Origin: Olleya sp. Bg11-27 | GTDB lineage: Bacteria > Bacteroidota > Bacteroidia > Flavobacteriales > Flavobacteriaceae | DNA: 64,000 nt | Assembly: GCF_002831645.1 (NCBI RefSeq) | Contig: NZ_CP025117.1 | Location: 627,514-691,513 of the forward strand | Reading direction: 5' to 3' | Shown here: one piece after another, positions 10,363 through 18,576 of the stretch | Numbering within the stretch: the first letter of the stretch is position 1 | Layout: every line of letters begins with the position of its first letter | Notes under the pieces: model-generated | The model's input: only the letters and a program-made list of their open reading frames with translations | What the model was told of the DNA's origin: nothing | Databases searched by the model: none | Position numbers and translations under genes: made by a program

Positions 10363-11424
10363 CTACAGTACTTTTTCTAATAATTCAATATATATTTTAA
10401 TCCCTTCTTCAATCTCATTCACGTAAATAAACTCGTCAGCGGAATGCGATCTTGTACTATCTCCTGGTCCTAATTTTAATGACGGACAAGTTAAAACCGC
10501 TTGATCCGACAAGGTTGGCGAACCGTAAGTGCTTCTCCCTATTTCTATTCCTGCAATAACCAATGGATGATCGATTGGAATAGAGGATGAATTTAATTTT
10601 ATACTTCTCGGAATAATACTATCACAAAGCGCTTCCTTTTGTAAAATATCCACAATCTCTTGGTTGGAATATTTATCGTTTACACGAACATCCACAACCA
10701 GTTTTACATCTGCAGGAACTGCATTATGTTGTTTTCCTGCGTTAATTTGAGTAACCGTTAATTTCACTTCCCCTAAAGCTTCCGAGGTTTTATCGAAGGT
10801 GTAATTTTTAAACCATTCTAATACCGAAATCGAATTATAAATCGCATTATCGGCATTTGGATGTGCAGCATGACTAGGGGTTCCTTTTACGATTGCATCA
10901 AAAACCACCAAACCTTTTTCGGCAACAGCCAAATTCATCAAGGTAGGTTCTCCAACAATAGCGACATCTACTTTTGGAATCACAGACAGCATACTATTCA
11001 ATCCGTCAGGACCACTACTCTCTTCTTCCGCAGAAGCGACAATCACCAAATTAAAATTCAGGTTTTCTCTGTTATAAAAATACGCAAAGGTTGCCAGCAA
11101 ACTCACCAAACAACCTCCAGCATCATTGCTACCTAAACCATATAATTTACCATCCTCAACAATCGCTTTAAAAGGATCTTTGGTATAGCCATTATTTGGT
11201 TTTACCGTATCGTGATGCGAGTTTAACAATAGCGTTGGTTTGCTATCGTCAAAATGTTTATTCGTTGCCCAAACGTTATGTTTCGTTCTTTTAAAAGGAA
11301 TATCCTGTTGTACAAACCATTGCTCAATATGCGCGGCTGTTTGATCTTCTTCCGAAGAAAAGGACTGCGTTTCAATGAGTGTTTTTAACAGCTGAATTGC
11401 TCTTGTTGTTAGTTTTTCTATCAT
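10363..11424 (-). CDS. argE: M20-family deacylase, acetyl/succinyl-ornithine(citrulline) type (ArgE)
   Basis: Predicted zinc hydrolase removing the N-acyl group from the arginine intermediate. In an ArgF' pathway the substrate would be N-acyl-citrulline. It is 353 aa. M20 motifs seen are LLLNSHHDTVKP (metal His/Asp), GLGSNDAGGCL (bridging Asp), ASAEEESSG (catalytic and metal Glu), VGEPT, and a C-terminal SHSADEFI (metal His). Its ATG overlaps the argB stop by 4 nt (ATGA), indicating translational coupling. Annotation pipelines may call it DapE or generic M20, but the operon position argues for ArgE. Confidence 0.9.
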   Translation of the reverse strand: MIEKLTTRAIQLLKTLIETQSFSSEEDQTAAHIEQWFVQQDIPFKRTKHNVWATNKHFDDSKPTLLLNSHHDTVKPNNGYTKDPFKAIVEDGKLYGLGSNDAGGCLVSLLATFAYFYNRENLNFNLVIVASAEEESSGPDGLNSMLSVIPKVDVAIVGEPTLMNLAVAEKGLVVFDAIVKGTPSHAAHPNADNAIYNSISVLEWFKNYTFDKTSEALGEVKLTVTQINAGKQHNAVPADVKLVVDVRVNDKYSNQEIVDILQKEALCDSIIPRSIKLNSSSIPIDHPLVIAGIEIGRSTYGSPTLSDQAVLTCPSLKLGPGDSTRSHSADEFIYVNEIEEGIKIYIELLEKVL

Positions 11425-12197
11425 TTGGTAATGGTTGTGTGTTTATTATTTTTTCGGAAAAGCATTTGGGATTTACCAATACAAACTTTTTGTACCTGAT
11501 GGTTTATCGCATGAAAACAGTTGTTTAATTTTGGAAGCATGCCTTCATAAATAATTCCGTTTTCGATTAGTGAAGGGTAGCTTTTTGTGTTGATATTTTC
11601 GATAACAGAATCGTCATTATCGACATCTTCTAAAACCCCGTTTTTTTCAAAACAGTAATATAATTCCGTGTTATAAATAGACGCAAAACCAATTGCTAAT
11701 TCGGAAGCAATCGTATCTGCATTGGTATTTAATAATTGTCCGTTTTTATCATGTGTAATCGCACAAAACACAGGACTCACATTGTTATTTAAAAGCAATT
11801 CTAACGTCTCTGTATTTACTTTTACAACATCGCCAGCAAAACCATAATCGATAGGCTCTGATGGTCTTAAATCTGAAACTATCGTGTTGCCATCCGCTCC
11901 AGAAAAACCAATAGCATTACAATTGTGGGCTTGTAATTGTGCTACTATAGTTTTATTGATTTTTCCAGCATACACCATTGTAATAATATCTAAAGTCACT
12001 TGATCGGTTACTCGTCTTCCATCAATCATTTTAACCCCAACTTGCATTTGTTGCGTTAATTTGGTTGCTAATTTTCCACCACCATGCACTAGAATTTTAG
12101 GTCCATCTATAGTCGCGAATGCTTTTAGGAATTGCTGTAAGGCATCATCATCATCGATGATGTTTCCTCCAATTTTTATGATTTTTAGTGTTTTCAT
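11421..12197 (-). CDS. argB: Acetyl(acyl)glutamate kinase
   Basis: Phosphorylates N-acylglutamate. It is 258 aa from the ATG at 12197 (MKTLKIIKIGGN). The longer frame to 12260 reads through a family B intergenic repeat (its product begins MMLTRHVMLNSFQYH), so I reject that extension. Motifs: KIGGN at the start, LVHGGGK near residue 38, GFSGADGN, and LLNTNADTIA for ATP/Mg binding. It lacks the N-terminal helix seen in arginine-inhibited hexameric kinases, so direct arginine feedback is less likely; this is inference. It overlaps argE by 4 nt. Confidence 0.95.
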   Translation of the reverse strand: MKTLKIIKIGGNIIDDDDALQQFLKAFATIDGPKILVHGGGKLATKLTQQMQVGVKMIDGRRVTDQVTLDIITMVYAGKINKTIVAQLQAHNCNAIGFSGADGNTIVSDLRPSEPIDYGFAGDVVKVNTETLELLLNNNVSPVFCAITHDKNGQLLNTNADTIASELAIGFASIYNTELYYCFEKNGVLEDVDNDDSVIENINTKSYPSLIENGIIYEGMLPKLNNCFHAINHQVQKVCIGKSQMLFRKNNKHTTITK

Positions 12198-12211
12198 GCT
12201 TATTCTTATTT

Positions 12212-12249
12212 TGATGTGATACTGAAATGAATTCAGCATGACGTGACGG
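12212..12249. repeat. Family B repeat (tactgaaatgaattcagcatgac)
   Basis: The core actgaaatgaattcag can fold on itself and is followed by catgacg. It lies immediately upstream of argB and is read in frame by the over-long argB frame. Relatives occur at 12283 and 21814. Confidence 0.65.
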
Positions 12250-12282
12250 GTTAACATCAACTTGTTACTTACTTTAAAACCT

Positions 12283-12317
12283 CAGTCGTCAAGCTGAACT
12301 TGTTTCAGGGTCTCATT
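12283..12317. repeat. Family B repeat, second copy
   Basis: cgtcaagctgaacttgtttc followed by agggtctcatta. This matches the gtca(t)gctgaacttgtttcag type of element I recall as common between genes in Bacteroidota. Confidence 0.65.
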
Positions 12318-12380
12318 ATTTACTAGTTGTGTGATGCTGTAATGAAATCTGTTTGACTATGTAATCTGTTTCAATTAAAA

Positions 12381-12413
12381 GATTGCTTCAATCGTTCCTC
12401 ATTCGCAATGACG
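12381..12413. repeat. Family A repeat between argF' and argB
   Basis: gattgcttcaatcgttcctc followed by attcgcaatgacg. It is a diverged family A arm with small insertions, ending 2 bp from the argF' stop codon. Confidence 0.6.
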
Positions 12414-12414
12414 T

Positions 12415-13350
12415 TTACAATTCCTCCAGAATCTGCTTCAAAACAATTTGCGCAGCAAAAGTCCTATTATTTGCTTGTTGGATAACCACTGATTGCTCAC
12501 CATCCAAAACCGCATCTTCCACAACCACATTACGTCTTACAGGTAAGCAATGCATAAATTTTGCATTACCCAACTTCGCTTTTGTCATCATCCAATTCTC
12601 ATCCTGACTAAGCACTTTTCCATAGTCTTTATAATTACTCCAGTTTTTCACATAGACAAAATCGGCATCTTTTAAAGCCTCTTCTTGATTGTGATTTATT
12701 GGTGTTTTTCTCGAAATTGCTTCACTCAATTCATAACCTTCCGGATGTGTAATGGTTAAATCGACATCCATATTTTGCATCATTTCTACAAACGAATTTG
12801 CAACCGCTTGTGGCAATGCTTTTGGATGTGGCGCCCAAGACAAGACTACTTTTGGTTTCGCTTTTTTAGATAATTCAGTTATAGTAATAGCATCTGCTAA
12901 TGCCTGTAAAGGATGAGCAGTTGCACTCTCCATATTTACAATTGGCACTGTTGCGTATTTTATGAAACTATTCATTACAAATTCAGACTCGTCTTTTTTC
13001 TTATCTGTTAAACTTGGGAATGCTCTTACAGCAATCACATCTCCATATTGCGAAATCACTTGCGCAGCCTCTTTAATGTGTTCTGAGGTGTTTGCATTCA
13101 TGATTGTTCCATCTTCAAACTCTAAGTTCCAAGCGTCATTTACGTTTAAAATCATCACATCCATTCCTAAGTTTTTTACAGCCTTTTCTGTACTTAATCG
13201 CGTTCGTAAACTGGAATTAAAAAACAGCATGACTAATGTTTTATGTTTTCCTAAATCTTCGAATTTAAAAGGGTTCTTTTTTAGTAAAATCGCGTCGTTT
13301 ATAATTTCTTGAAGATTTGATATGTCTTTTATTTCGGTGTATTTTTTCAT
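12415..13350 (-). CDS. argF': N-acylornithine carbamoyltransferase (ArgF' type, probably N-succinylornithine)
   Basis: Transfers carbamoyl to an N-acylated ornithine, giving N-acylcitrulline; this replaces ordinary ornithine transcarbamylase. It is 311 aa from the ATG at 13350 (MKKYTEIKDI). The longer frame to 13407 translates a family C repeat. The carbamoyl-phosphate motif is FNSSLRTRLS (about 44-53), HPLQALAD lies near 147, and the C-terminal HCLPVRRNVVVED is family-typical. At the position recalled to set acyl specificity (Glu92 in the Xanthomonas acetyl enzyme, Pro90 in the Bacteroides succinyl enzyme) this protein has Ser89 in NTSEH. As I recall published swap mutants, a small non-acidic residue there favours succinylornithine. 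Confidence 0.9.
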   Translation of the reverse strand: MKKYTEIKDISNLQEIINDAILLKKNPFKFEDLGKHKTLVMLFFNSSLRTRLSTEKAVKNLGMDVMILNVNDAWNLEFEDGTIMNANTSEHIKEAAQVISQYGDVIAVRAFPSLTDKKKDESEFVMNSFIKYATVPIVNMESATAHPLQALADAITITELSKKAKPKVVLSWAPHPKALPQAVANSFVEMMQNMDVDLTITHPEGYELSEAISRKTPINHNQEEALKDADFVYVKNWSNYKDYGKVLSQDENWMMTKAKLGNAKFMHCLPVRRNVVVEDAVLDGEQSVVIQQANNRTFAAQIVLKQILEEL

Positions 13351-13358
13351 GTTAAATA

Positions 13359-13379
13359 GGTCTCGACTGCGCTCGACCA
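13359..13379. repeat. Family C repeat (ggtctcgactgcgctcgacc)
   Basis: ggtctcgactgcgctcgacc is an imperfect palindrome located 9 bp upstream of the argF' start. Its relative at 21868 has the same cgactgcgctc core. Confidence 0.65.
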
Positions 13380-13395
13380 GACAACATAAATGTCT

Positions 13396-13415
13396 CCTCG
13401 AGAGCACTCGAGAGG
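13396..13415. repeat. Palindromic element cctcgag-agca-ctcgagagg
   Basis: Two CTCGAG hexamers in a compact hairpin (cctcgagagcactcgagagg) directly after the argD stop. It may be the second arm of the family C element at 13359. Confidence 0.55.
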
Positions 13416-13416
13416 T

Positions 13417-14556
13417 TTAAGTTGTTATCTTTTTTAATTCCTTTTTTAAAGCCTCAAAAAGCAAATCGACATGTTCTTTTTTGATGGTTAAAGGCGGAAG
13501 AATTCGTAATAAATTAGGATTCTTCGCACTTCCTGTAAATATCTTATGTTCAAAAATTAGCTTTTTACGTAGTTCAGCTATCGGAAAATCAAATTCCAAT
13601 CCTAACATTAAACCACGTCCTTTTATATTTTTAATTGACGAAATTCCTTTTGCTTTTTCAATAAAATAGGCTGAGATATCTTTAGCATTTTGCATCAAAT
13701 GCTCTTCTTCAATAACTTCTAAAACCGTCAAAGAAGCTACACAAGCTAAGTGATTTCCGCCAAAAGTGGTTCCTAATAGACCAAAAGAAGCTTTAATATT
13801 TGGATGAATTAAAATCCCACCAATCGGAAACCCATTTCCCATACCTTTGGCAATCGAAATAATATCTGGAGTCACATTATATTTCTGAAACGCGAAGAAA
13901 TCGCCAGTTCTTCCAAAACCAGATTGTACCTCATCTGCAATAAAACACGTATTGTATTTTTTGCATAGTTCATCCAAAGCTTCGTAGAATGCAGCAGTAC
14001 TTTCGTCCAACCCTCCAACACCTTGAATACACTCAATAATTACTGCACAAACATCGTTTTTAGCTAGTGCTTTCTCTACACCTTCTAAGTCTCCTAATTC
14101 TAGAATCTCAACCTCTTGTTGTGCGTTAATTGGCGCAATAATCTTCGTATTATCTGTTGCCGCAACTGCTGCTGATGTACGACCATGAAAGCCATTTTTA
14201 AAAGCAACTACTTTTTTCTTTCCGTTATGGAATGATGCTAATTTCAAAGCATTCTCATTGGCTTCTGCACCAGAATTACATAGAAACAACTCGTAGTTTT
14301 TACAACCTGATAATTGCTCTAATTTGTCCGCTAATTGCACTTGTAACGGGTTCTGAATCGAGTTGCTATAAAACCCTAATTTGGCGACTTGATCAGAAAT
14401 CGCAGTCACATATTTTGGATGCGAATGTCCAATAGAAATCACCGCATGTCCACCATATAAATCTAAATATTTGGTATTGTTTTCATCGTAAACAAAAACA
14501 TCTTCTGCCTTTACAGGTGTGATATCGAATAAAGGATACACGTTAAATAAACTCAT
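13417..14556 (-). CDS. argD: Acetyl(acyl)ornithine aminotransferase
   Basis: PLP enzyme converting N-acylglutamate semialdehyde to N-acylornithine. It is 379 aa, class-III aminotransferase. Motifs: CNSGAEANENALKLA, FHGRTSAAVAATDN, ADEVQSGFGRTG, and the PLP lysine in ISIAKGMGNGFPIGG. The start MSLFNVYPLFDI fits the flavobacterial family. Its start overlaps the proC stop by 4 nt (ATGA). A repeat cluster separates it from argF' downstream. Confidence 0.96.
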   Translation of the reverse strand: MSLFNVYPLFDITPVKAEDVFVYDENNTKYLDLYGGHAVISIGHSHPKYVTAISDQVAKLGFYSNSIQNPLQVQLADKLEQLSGCKNYELFLCNSGAEANENALKLASFHNGKKKVVAFKNGFHGRTSAAVAATDNTKIIAPINAQQEVEILELGDLEGVEKALAKNDVCAVIIECIQGVGGLDESTAAFYEALDELCKKYNTCFIADEVQSGFGRTGDFFAFQKYNVTPDIISIAKGMGNGFPIGGILIHPNIKASFGLLGTTFGGNHLACVASLTVLEVIEEEHLMQNAKDISAYFIEKAKGISSIKNIKGRGLMLGLEFDFPIAELRKKLIFEHKIFTGSAKNPNLLRILPPLTIKKEHVDLLFEALKKELKKITT

Positions 14557-15353
14557 ATCTGCTCTTCTTTAATGTTACTAATCTTGTTAAACGAGGCAAT
14601 CATACCTTGTATTAAAGACGAACTCAATCCTTTGTGTTCCATCTCATTCAAACCTTCAATCGTACACCCTTTTGGCGTGGTTACACGATCTATTTCCTCT
14701 TCTGGATGATTCCCATTGGTAATCAATAAGCTCGCAGCGCCTTCACTAGTATACATCGCTAATTCTTGTGCTTCTTTAGCATCAAACCCTAACTGAATAG
14801 CAGCTTGTGTTGTCGCTCTAATTAAACGCATCCAAAACGCAACACCACTCGCGCAAACCACAGTGGCTGCTTGCATTTGACTTTCCGGAATACTTAACGA
14901 ATGTCCTAAACGGTTAAAAATAGCCTCAGCGATTTTAATACGTTTTGCACCTTGCACATTACTACACAAACACGTCATGGATTTACCAACTGCAATCGCA
15001 GTATTCGGCATCGCACGAATAATAAATTTATCTGCTCCAACTTGCGCTTCAATCTTAGGAATTAGAAAACCTGTAATGGTCGAAATCAAGACGTGCTTCT
15101 CTGTTAATTCTGGCTTAATGTCATTCAATATTTGCTCAAAATGCGCTGGTTGCACTGCAGAAATGATGATATCAGATTGCCTTACAGCTTCGGTATTATC
15201 CGTCGTTAAATGCACATTTTTATACCCCTCAAATTCTTGAATGCCCTCTAGATTTCTTTTCGTTAGATACAAAGTGGTAATCGCATTGTTGGTTATTAAT
15301 CCTTTTGCGATGGATTTCCCTAAGTTTCCTGTTCCTATAATTGCTATTTTCAT
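14553..15353 (-). CDS. proC: Pyrroline-5-carboxylate reductase in the arginine operon
   Basis: Reduces pyrroline-5-carboxylate to proline with NAD(P)H. It is 266 aa; the N-terminal Rossmann motif is IAIIGTGNLGKSIAKGL, with FIIRAMPNTAIAVGKSMT and the C-terminal signature GNHPEEEIDRVTTPKGCTIEGLNEM. It lies between argC and argD, overlapping argD by 4 nt. Proline and arginine routes share glutamate-semialdehyde chemistry, which may explain the pairing. A role on an acylated intermediate is possible but unsupported. Confidence 0.92.
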   Translation of the reverse strand: MKIAIIGTGNLGKSIAKGLITNNAITTLYLTKRNLEGIQEFEGYKNVHLTTDNTEAVRQSDIIISAVQPAHFEQILNDIKPELTEKHVLISTITGFLIPKIEAQVGADKFIIRAMPNTAIAVGKSMTCLCSNVQGAKRIKIAEAIFNRLGHSLSIPESQMQAATVVCASGVAFWMRLIRATTQAAIQLGFDAKEAQELAMYTSEGAASLLITNGNHPEEEIDRVTTPKGCTIEGLNEMEHKGLSSSLIQGMIASFNKISNIKEEQI

Positions 15354-15368
15354 GTTCTATCTTTTTTT

Positions 15369-15434
15369 GTCATTACGAAGGAAATATGACTGAAGTAATC
15401 TCTATAAACAGATTGCTTCGTTCCTCGCAATGAC
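15369..15434. repeat. Family A inverted pair between argC and proC
   Basis: Left arm gtcattacgaaggaaatatg, ending gaagtaatct; right arm agattgcttcgttcctcgca followed by atgac. It can form a roughly 25-bp imperfect hairpin. The argC stop lies 7 bp beyond it. Confidence 0.75.
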
Positions 15435-15440
15435 AGTGTG

Positions 15441-16424
15441 TTAAAAATAAGTCGCTTTCAATTTTAATCCTTCTGTTTCATCAAAACCAAACATTAAGTT
15501 CATGTTTTGAACAGCTTGCCCGGAAGCGCCTTTCAATAAATTATCAATAATGCTTGTCACCAATAATTTGTCTTCATGTTTATGTAAATGAAGAATACAC
15601 TTATTGGTATTTACTACTTGTTTTAAATGAATCTCATCATCCGAAACTACAGTAAAAGCAGCATCTTTATAAAATGCGTTATACAATGCTTTTGCATCTT
15701 CCAAGCTTCCTTTAAACTTAGTATACATGGTTGCGAAAATTCCTCTTGAAAAATCACCACGATTTGGCATAAAGTTGATATCAGAATTAAAGTTAGATTG
15801 CAACAGTTTCACCGATTGATTAATCTCTCCTAAATGTTGGTGTGTAAAAGCCTTATAATGCGAAAAGTTATTATCTCGCCACGTAAAATGAGTAGTTGCA
15901 GATAATGATGTTCCTGCTCCTGTTGCTCCTGTAACTGCATTAACGTGTACATCATTTTGCAAAACTTCAGCTTTAGCTAAAGGCAATAATGCTAACTGAA
16001 TAGCAGATGCAAAACACCCTGGATTTGCAATGTAATTCGCTTTTTCAATCGCTTCTTTATTTAATTCCGGCAAACCATAAACAAACGTTTTTCCTTCAAA
16101 AATGGCGTCTTTAGTTAATCTGAAATCATTACTTAAATCGATGATTTTAGTTTCAGCAGAAAAGGTGTTTTTCTCTAAAAAGGCTTTAGAATTTCCGTGA
16201 CCTAAACACAAAAACAACACGTCTACTTTTGAGTAAATTTCACTTGAAAACTCCAAATCTGTACTACCAATTAAATCTTGGTGTACTTTATATATCTTAT
16301 TTCCAGCATTAGAGGTACTGTAAATAAAATTGATGTTTGCTTTTGGATGATTTAACAACAATCTAATAAGTTCTCCAGCTGTATAACCTGCTCCTCCAAT
16401 AATTCCTATTTCTATTTTTTTCAT
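15441..16424 (-). CDS. argC: N-acetyl(acyl)-gamma-glutamyl-phosphate reductase
   Basis: NADPH-dependent reduction of N-acylglutamyl phosphate to the semialdehyde. It is 327 aa from the ATG at 16424 (MKKIEIGIIGGAGYTAGEL). The longer frame to 16475 translates a family D repeat and is rejected. The catalytic cysteine lies in YIANPGCFASAIQLAL. HQHLGEINQ and the C-terminal LLKGASGQAVQNMNLMFG are family-typical. It is preceded by the palindromic repeat at 16441-16471 and argG. Confidence 0.96.
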   Translation of the reverse strand: MKKIEIGIIGGAGYTAGELIRLLLNHPKANINFIYSTSNAGNKIYKVHQDLIGSTDLEFSSEIYSKVDVLFLCLGHGNSKAFLEKNTFSAETKIIDLSNDFRLTKDAIFEGKTFVYGLPELNKEAIEKANYIANPGCFASAIQLALLPLAKAEVLQNDVHVNAVTGATGAGTSLSATTHFTWRDNNFSHYKAFTHQHLGEINQSVKLLQSNFNSDINFMPNRGDFSRGIFATMYTKFKGSLEDAKALYNAFYKDAAFTVVSDDEIHLKQVVNTNKCILHLHKHEDKLLVTSIIDNLLKGASGQAVQNMNLMFGFDETEGLKLKATYF

Positions 16425-16440
16425 TACAACTTGTCTTTCA

Positions 16441-16471
16441 GACCTGTCAGGTTTTAAAAACCTAACAGGTC
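16441..16471. repeat. Family D palindrome (gacctgtcaggtttt...acctaacaggtc)
   Basis: A near-perfect inverted repeat: gacctgtcaggttt pairs with aaacctaacaggtc around a short centre. This is the 'agacctgtcaggtttt' type I recall from many Bacteroidota intergenic regions. It lies between argG and argC. Confidence 0.75.
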
Positions 16472-16479
16472 TCACTCAA

Positions 16480-17721
16480 TTAATTATTTACTTGTTGATA
16501 AATCTTATTTTGGTTTCCTACAATTTTGATAAACCCTTTAGCTTCTTCAGCCGTCCAACCTTTATTTTCTTCGCCATAACTTCCAAACTTCGCATTCATT
16601 AAATCATGCTTAGAACTGATTCCGTCTACAGTAAAATGGTATGGTTTTAAGGTCACAAAAACATCTCCCGACACTTTGTCTTGGCTGCTTTGTAAAAAGG
16701 CTTCCATGTTACGCATTACAGGGTCTAAATATTGCCCTTCATGCAAATGCATTCCGTAGAAATTTGACATATAATCTTTGTGCTGTAATTGCCATTTTGT
16801 TAGTGTATGCTTTTCTAATAAATGGTGTGCTTTTATTATCACCAAAGCAGCAGCAGCTTCAAAACCAACACGTCCTTTAATACCAACTATTGTATCTCCA
16901 ACGTGAATATCTCTACCAATTGCATACGCAGACGCCAGATTGTTTAACACTTCAATATTTACGTCTGATGCGTTTTCAATTCCATTAACAGCAACCAATT
17001 CTCCTTTTAAAAAGGTTAATGCAACTTTCTCTTCTTCCGCATGTTTTAATTGCGAAGGATAAGCACTTTCTGGTAATGGTTTTTCTGATGTCAATGTTTC
17101 TTCTCCACCAACACTAGTTCCCCAAAGTCCTTTATTAACAGAATACTTTGCCTTTTCCCAAGAAGCTTCAATACCGTTTTCTTTTAAGTAATCAATTTCT
17201 TGTTGTCTACTTAAACTTCCATCTCTAATGGGCGTGATGATTTTAATATGTGGTGCCAACGTTTGAAAAATCATATCAAAACGTACTTGATCGTTTCCTG
17301 CTCCTGTGCTTCCGTGTGCGATATATTCGGCATCAATACTTTTTGCATATTCGATAATTTCGATTGCTTGAATAATACGTTCTGCACTTACAGATAAAGG
17401 ATAGGTGTTGTTCTTTAAAACATTTCCGAAGATTAAATACTTAATCACTTTATCATAATACGATGCAATAGCGTCGATGTTCTTATAGGTCGACACGCCC
17501 ATCTTGTAGGCATTTGCTTCGATGGTTTGAATTTCTTCATCAGAAAAGCCACCCGTATTTACACTTACCGCGTGCACATCATATCCTGCTCTACTTAAAC
17601 TTACTGCGCAATAGGATGTATCTAATCCACCACTATATGCTATTACTAATTTTCCCTTTCTGTCACTTTGTGACATCTTTCCCGAAGGGAAAACATCATC
17701 GGATTTATTCGCTTTTTTCAT
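16480..17721 (-). CDS. argG: Argininosuccinate synthase with a repeat-derived N-terminal extension
   Basis: Joins citrulline and aspartate using ATP. It is 413 aa. The ATP-pyrophosphatase loop is LVIAYSGGLDTSYCAVSL, and ISAERIIQAIE, HGSTGAGNDQVRFD and SVNKGLWG-type segments are present. The family normally begins just before the LVIAYSGG strand. Here about 23 extra residues precede it, and residues 10-24 (VFPSGKMSQSDRKGK) are encoded by a 44-bp palindromic element (17650-17693). Starts possible are the ATG at 17721 or the internal ATG at 17676, itself inside the element. No closer ATG exists before the core. The 17721 start overlaps the upstream acyltransferase by 17 nt. Confidence 0.95.
   Translation of the reverse strand: MKKANKSDDVFPSGKMSQSDRKGKLVIAYSGGLDTSYCAVSLSRAGYDVHAVSVNTGGFSDEEIQTIEANAYKMGVSTYKNIDAIASYYDKVIKYLIFGNVLKNNTYPLSVSAERIIQAIEIIEYAKSIDAEYIAHGSTGAGNDQVRFDMIFQTLAPHIKIITPIRDGSLSRQQEIDYLKENGIEASWEKAKYSVNKGLWGTSVGGEETLTSEKPLPESAYPSQLKHAEEEKVALTFLKGELVAVNGIENASDVNIEVLNNLASAYAIGRDIHVGDTIVGIKGRVGFEAAAALVIIKAHHLLEKHTLTKWQLQHKDYMSNFYGMHLHEGQYLDPVMRNMEAFLQSSQDKVSGDVFVTLKPYHFTVDGISSKHDLMNAKFGSYGEENKGWTAEEAKGFIKIVGNQNKIYQQVNN
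17650..17693. repeat. Palindromic repeat (family E) inside the argG 5' coding region
   Basis: Outer arms ttttccc and gggaaaa are inverted. Inside are two smaller palindromes, tgtcactttgtgaca and ttcccgaagggaa. The 44 bp lie in frame within argG codons 10-24. I recall the tgtcactttgtgaca and cccgaaggg pattern from intergenic repeats in this phylum. Confidence 0.6.
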
Positions 17722-18340
17722 TCTTTTCTTTTTTAAGGAACATGGATTGCTTAATATTTTTCAATCTGGTCCATACTTTTTTATCATGATTATTTGCTAC
17801 TGGTTTTGTTGCTTCCTTTTTCAAAGGATCATACAACATACCTGTACATAAGCACATTTTTTGCTCTGTTCTTGTCAAAACATCAAAGTTTTTACAGGTC
17901 TGACAGCCATTCCAAAAGGATTGATCGTCTGTTAATTCTGAAAACGTAACAGGTTTATAACCTAAATCACTATTCATTTTCATAACTGCTAAACCCGTAG
18001 TAATACTAAATACTTTAGCCTCCGGAAACTTGGTTCTAGAATGCTCGAATATTTTCTGTTTGATCTGCTTAGCTAAGCCAATGTTTCTAAAATCTGGATG
18101 TACAATTAATCCAGAATTGGCTACAAATTTGCCATGACCCCATTGTTCGATATAACAAAAGCCTGCAAATTTATCGCCCTCTAAAGCAATAACAGCATTA
18201 CCATTTTCCATTTTGGTAATAATGTATTCAGGCTTGCGTTTTGCAATACCAGTTCCTCTAACTTGAGCAGCATCAGCAATAGTATTACAAATAATATCTG
18301 CGTAAATACTATGTGATTTATCAGCAATAACAATTTCCAT
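17705..18340 (-). CDS. GNAT-family acyltransferase heading the arginine operon, probable N-acylglutamate synthase
   Basis: It is 211 aa. The N-terminal 130 residues are a GNAT fold: acyl-CoA loop HPDFRNIGLAKQI (residues 81-93, R-N-I-G-L-A), a preceding beta strand ending SGLIV, and a C-terminal NSDLGYKPV. No argA or argJ is present in the operon, so this is the natural candidate for acylating glutamate. I recall that an arg-linked acyltransferase of Bacteroides was proposed as an N-succinylglutamate synthase. Oddity: the C-terminal tail has Cys146-x2-Cys149 and Cys163-x-Cys165 (GCQTC, MCLC), a possible metal or redox site. It is the first structural gene after the leader region and overlaps argG by 17 nt. 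Confidence 0.8.
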   Translation of the reverse strand: MEIVIADKSHSIYADIICNTIADAAQVRGTGIAKRKPEYIITKMENGNAVIALEGDKFAGFCYIEQWGHGKFVANSGLIVHPDFRNIGLAKQIKQKIFEHSRTKFPEAKVFSITTGLAVMKMNSDLGYKPVTFSELTDDQSFWNGCQTCKNFDVLTRTEQKMCLCTGMLYDPLKKEATKPVANNHDKKVWTRLKNIKQSMFLKKEKNEKSE

Positions 18341-18576
18341 TGTAATTGAATTTTAAATTAAAAAATGTGATAATTTTTGTTTTTGAAAGCAGAACCGGAC
18401 TCACCTTAGTTCTATAAATAGAAGTACACCCTAAGGGCGACGACGGAAAATTGGACGTAGGGTTATCCTGTTATTATTTCTAATAACTGTATTTAAAAAA
18501 GGAAATATTTGTGTTGAATTGTTCACTGTCTGAAAAAAAATAAAAACTATTAACTAAAAAGCTTGAAGTATGCGTA
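18341..18576 (-). promoter_or_regulatory. Arginine operon leader RNA with alternative hairpins (putative attenuator)
   Basis: This is the untranslated stretch between the leader-peptide stop and the first structural gene. On the minus strand the Arg-codon run contains GACGACG (18590-18584), complementary over 7 nt to CGTCGTC (18445-18439). Competing pairs are ACCCTA with TAGGGT around that site, CCTTAG with CTAAGG further downstream, and AGAAC with GTTCT. A clean hairpin with a GAAA loop sits at 18487-18470. Several of these exclude each other, as expected of an attenuator, but I see no classical GC hairpin followed by a U tract. The mechanism (transcriptional or translational) is unclear. 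Confidence 0.5.

Noticed and set aside
12197-12260. N-terminal extension of argB
   Set aside because: It translates a family B repeat; the kinase family begins at the ATG at 12197.
13351-13407. N-terminal extension of argF'
   Set aside because: It translates a family C repeat (reads LVERSRD and so on); MKKYTEIKDI at 13350 is the family start.
16425-16475. N-terminal extension of argC
   Set aside because: It translates the family D palindrome; the conserved start MKKIEIGIIGG is at 16424.
18533-18548. Intrinsic terminator in the arg leader at the T tract
   Set aside because: A long U run exists on the minus strand but no GC-containing hairpin precedes it.
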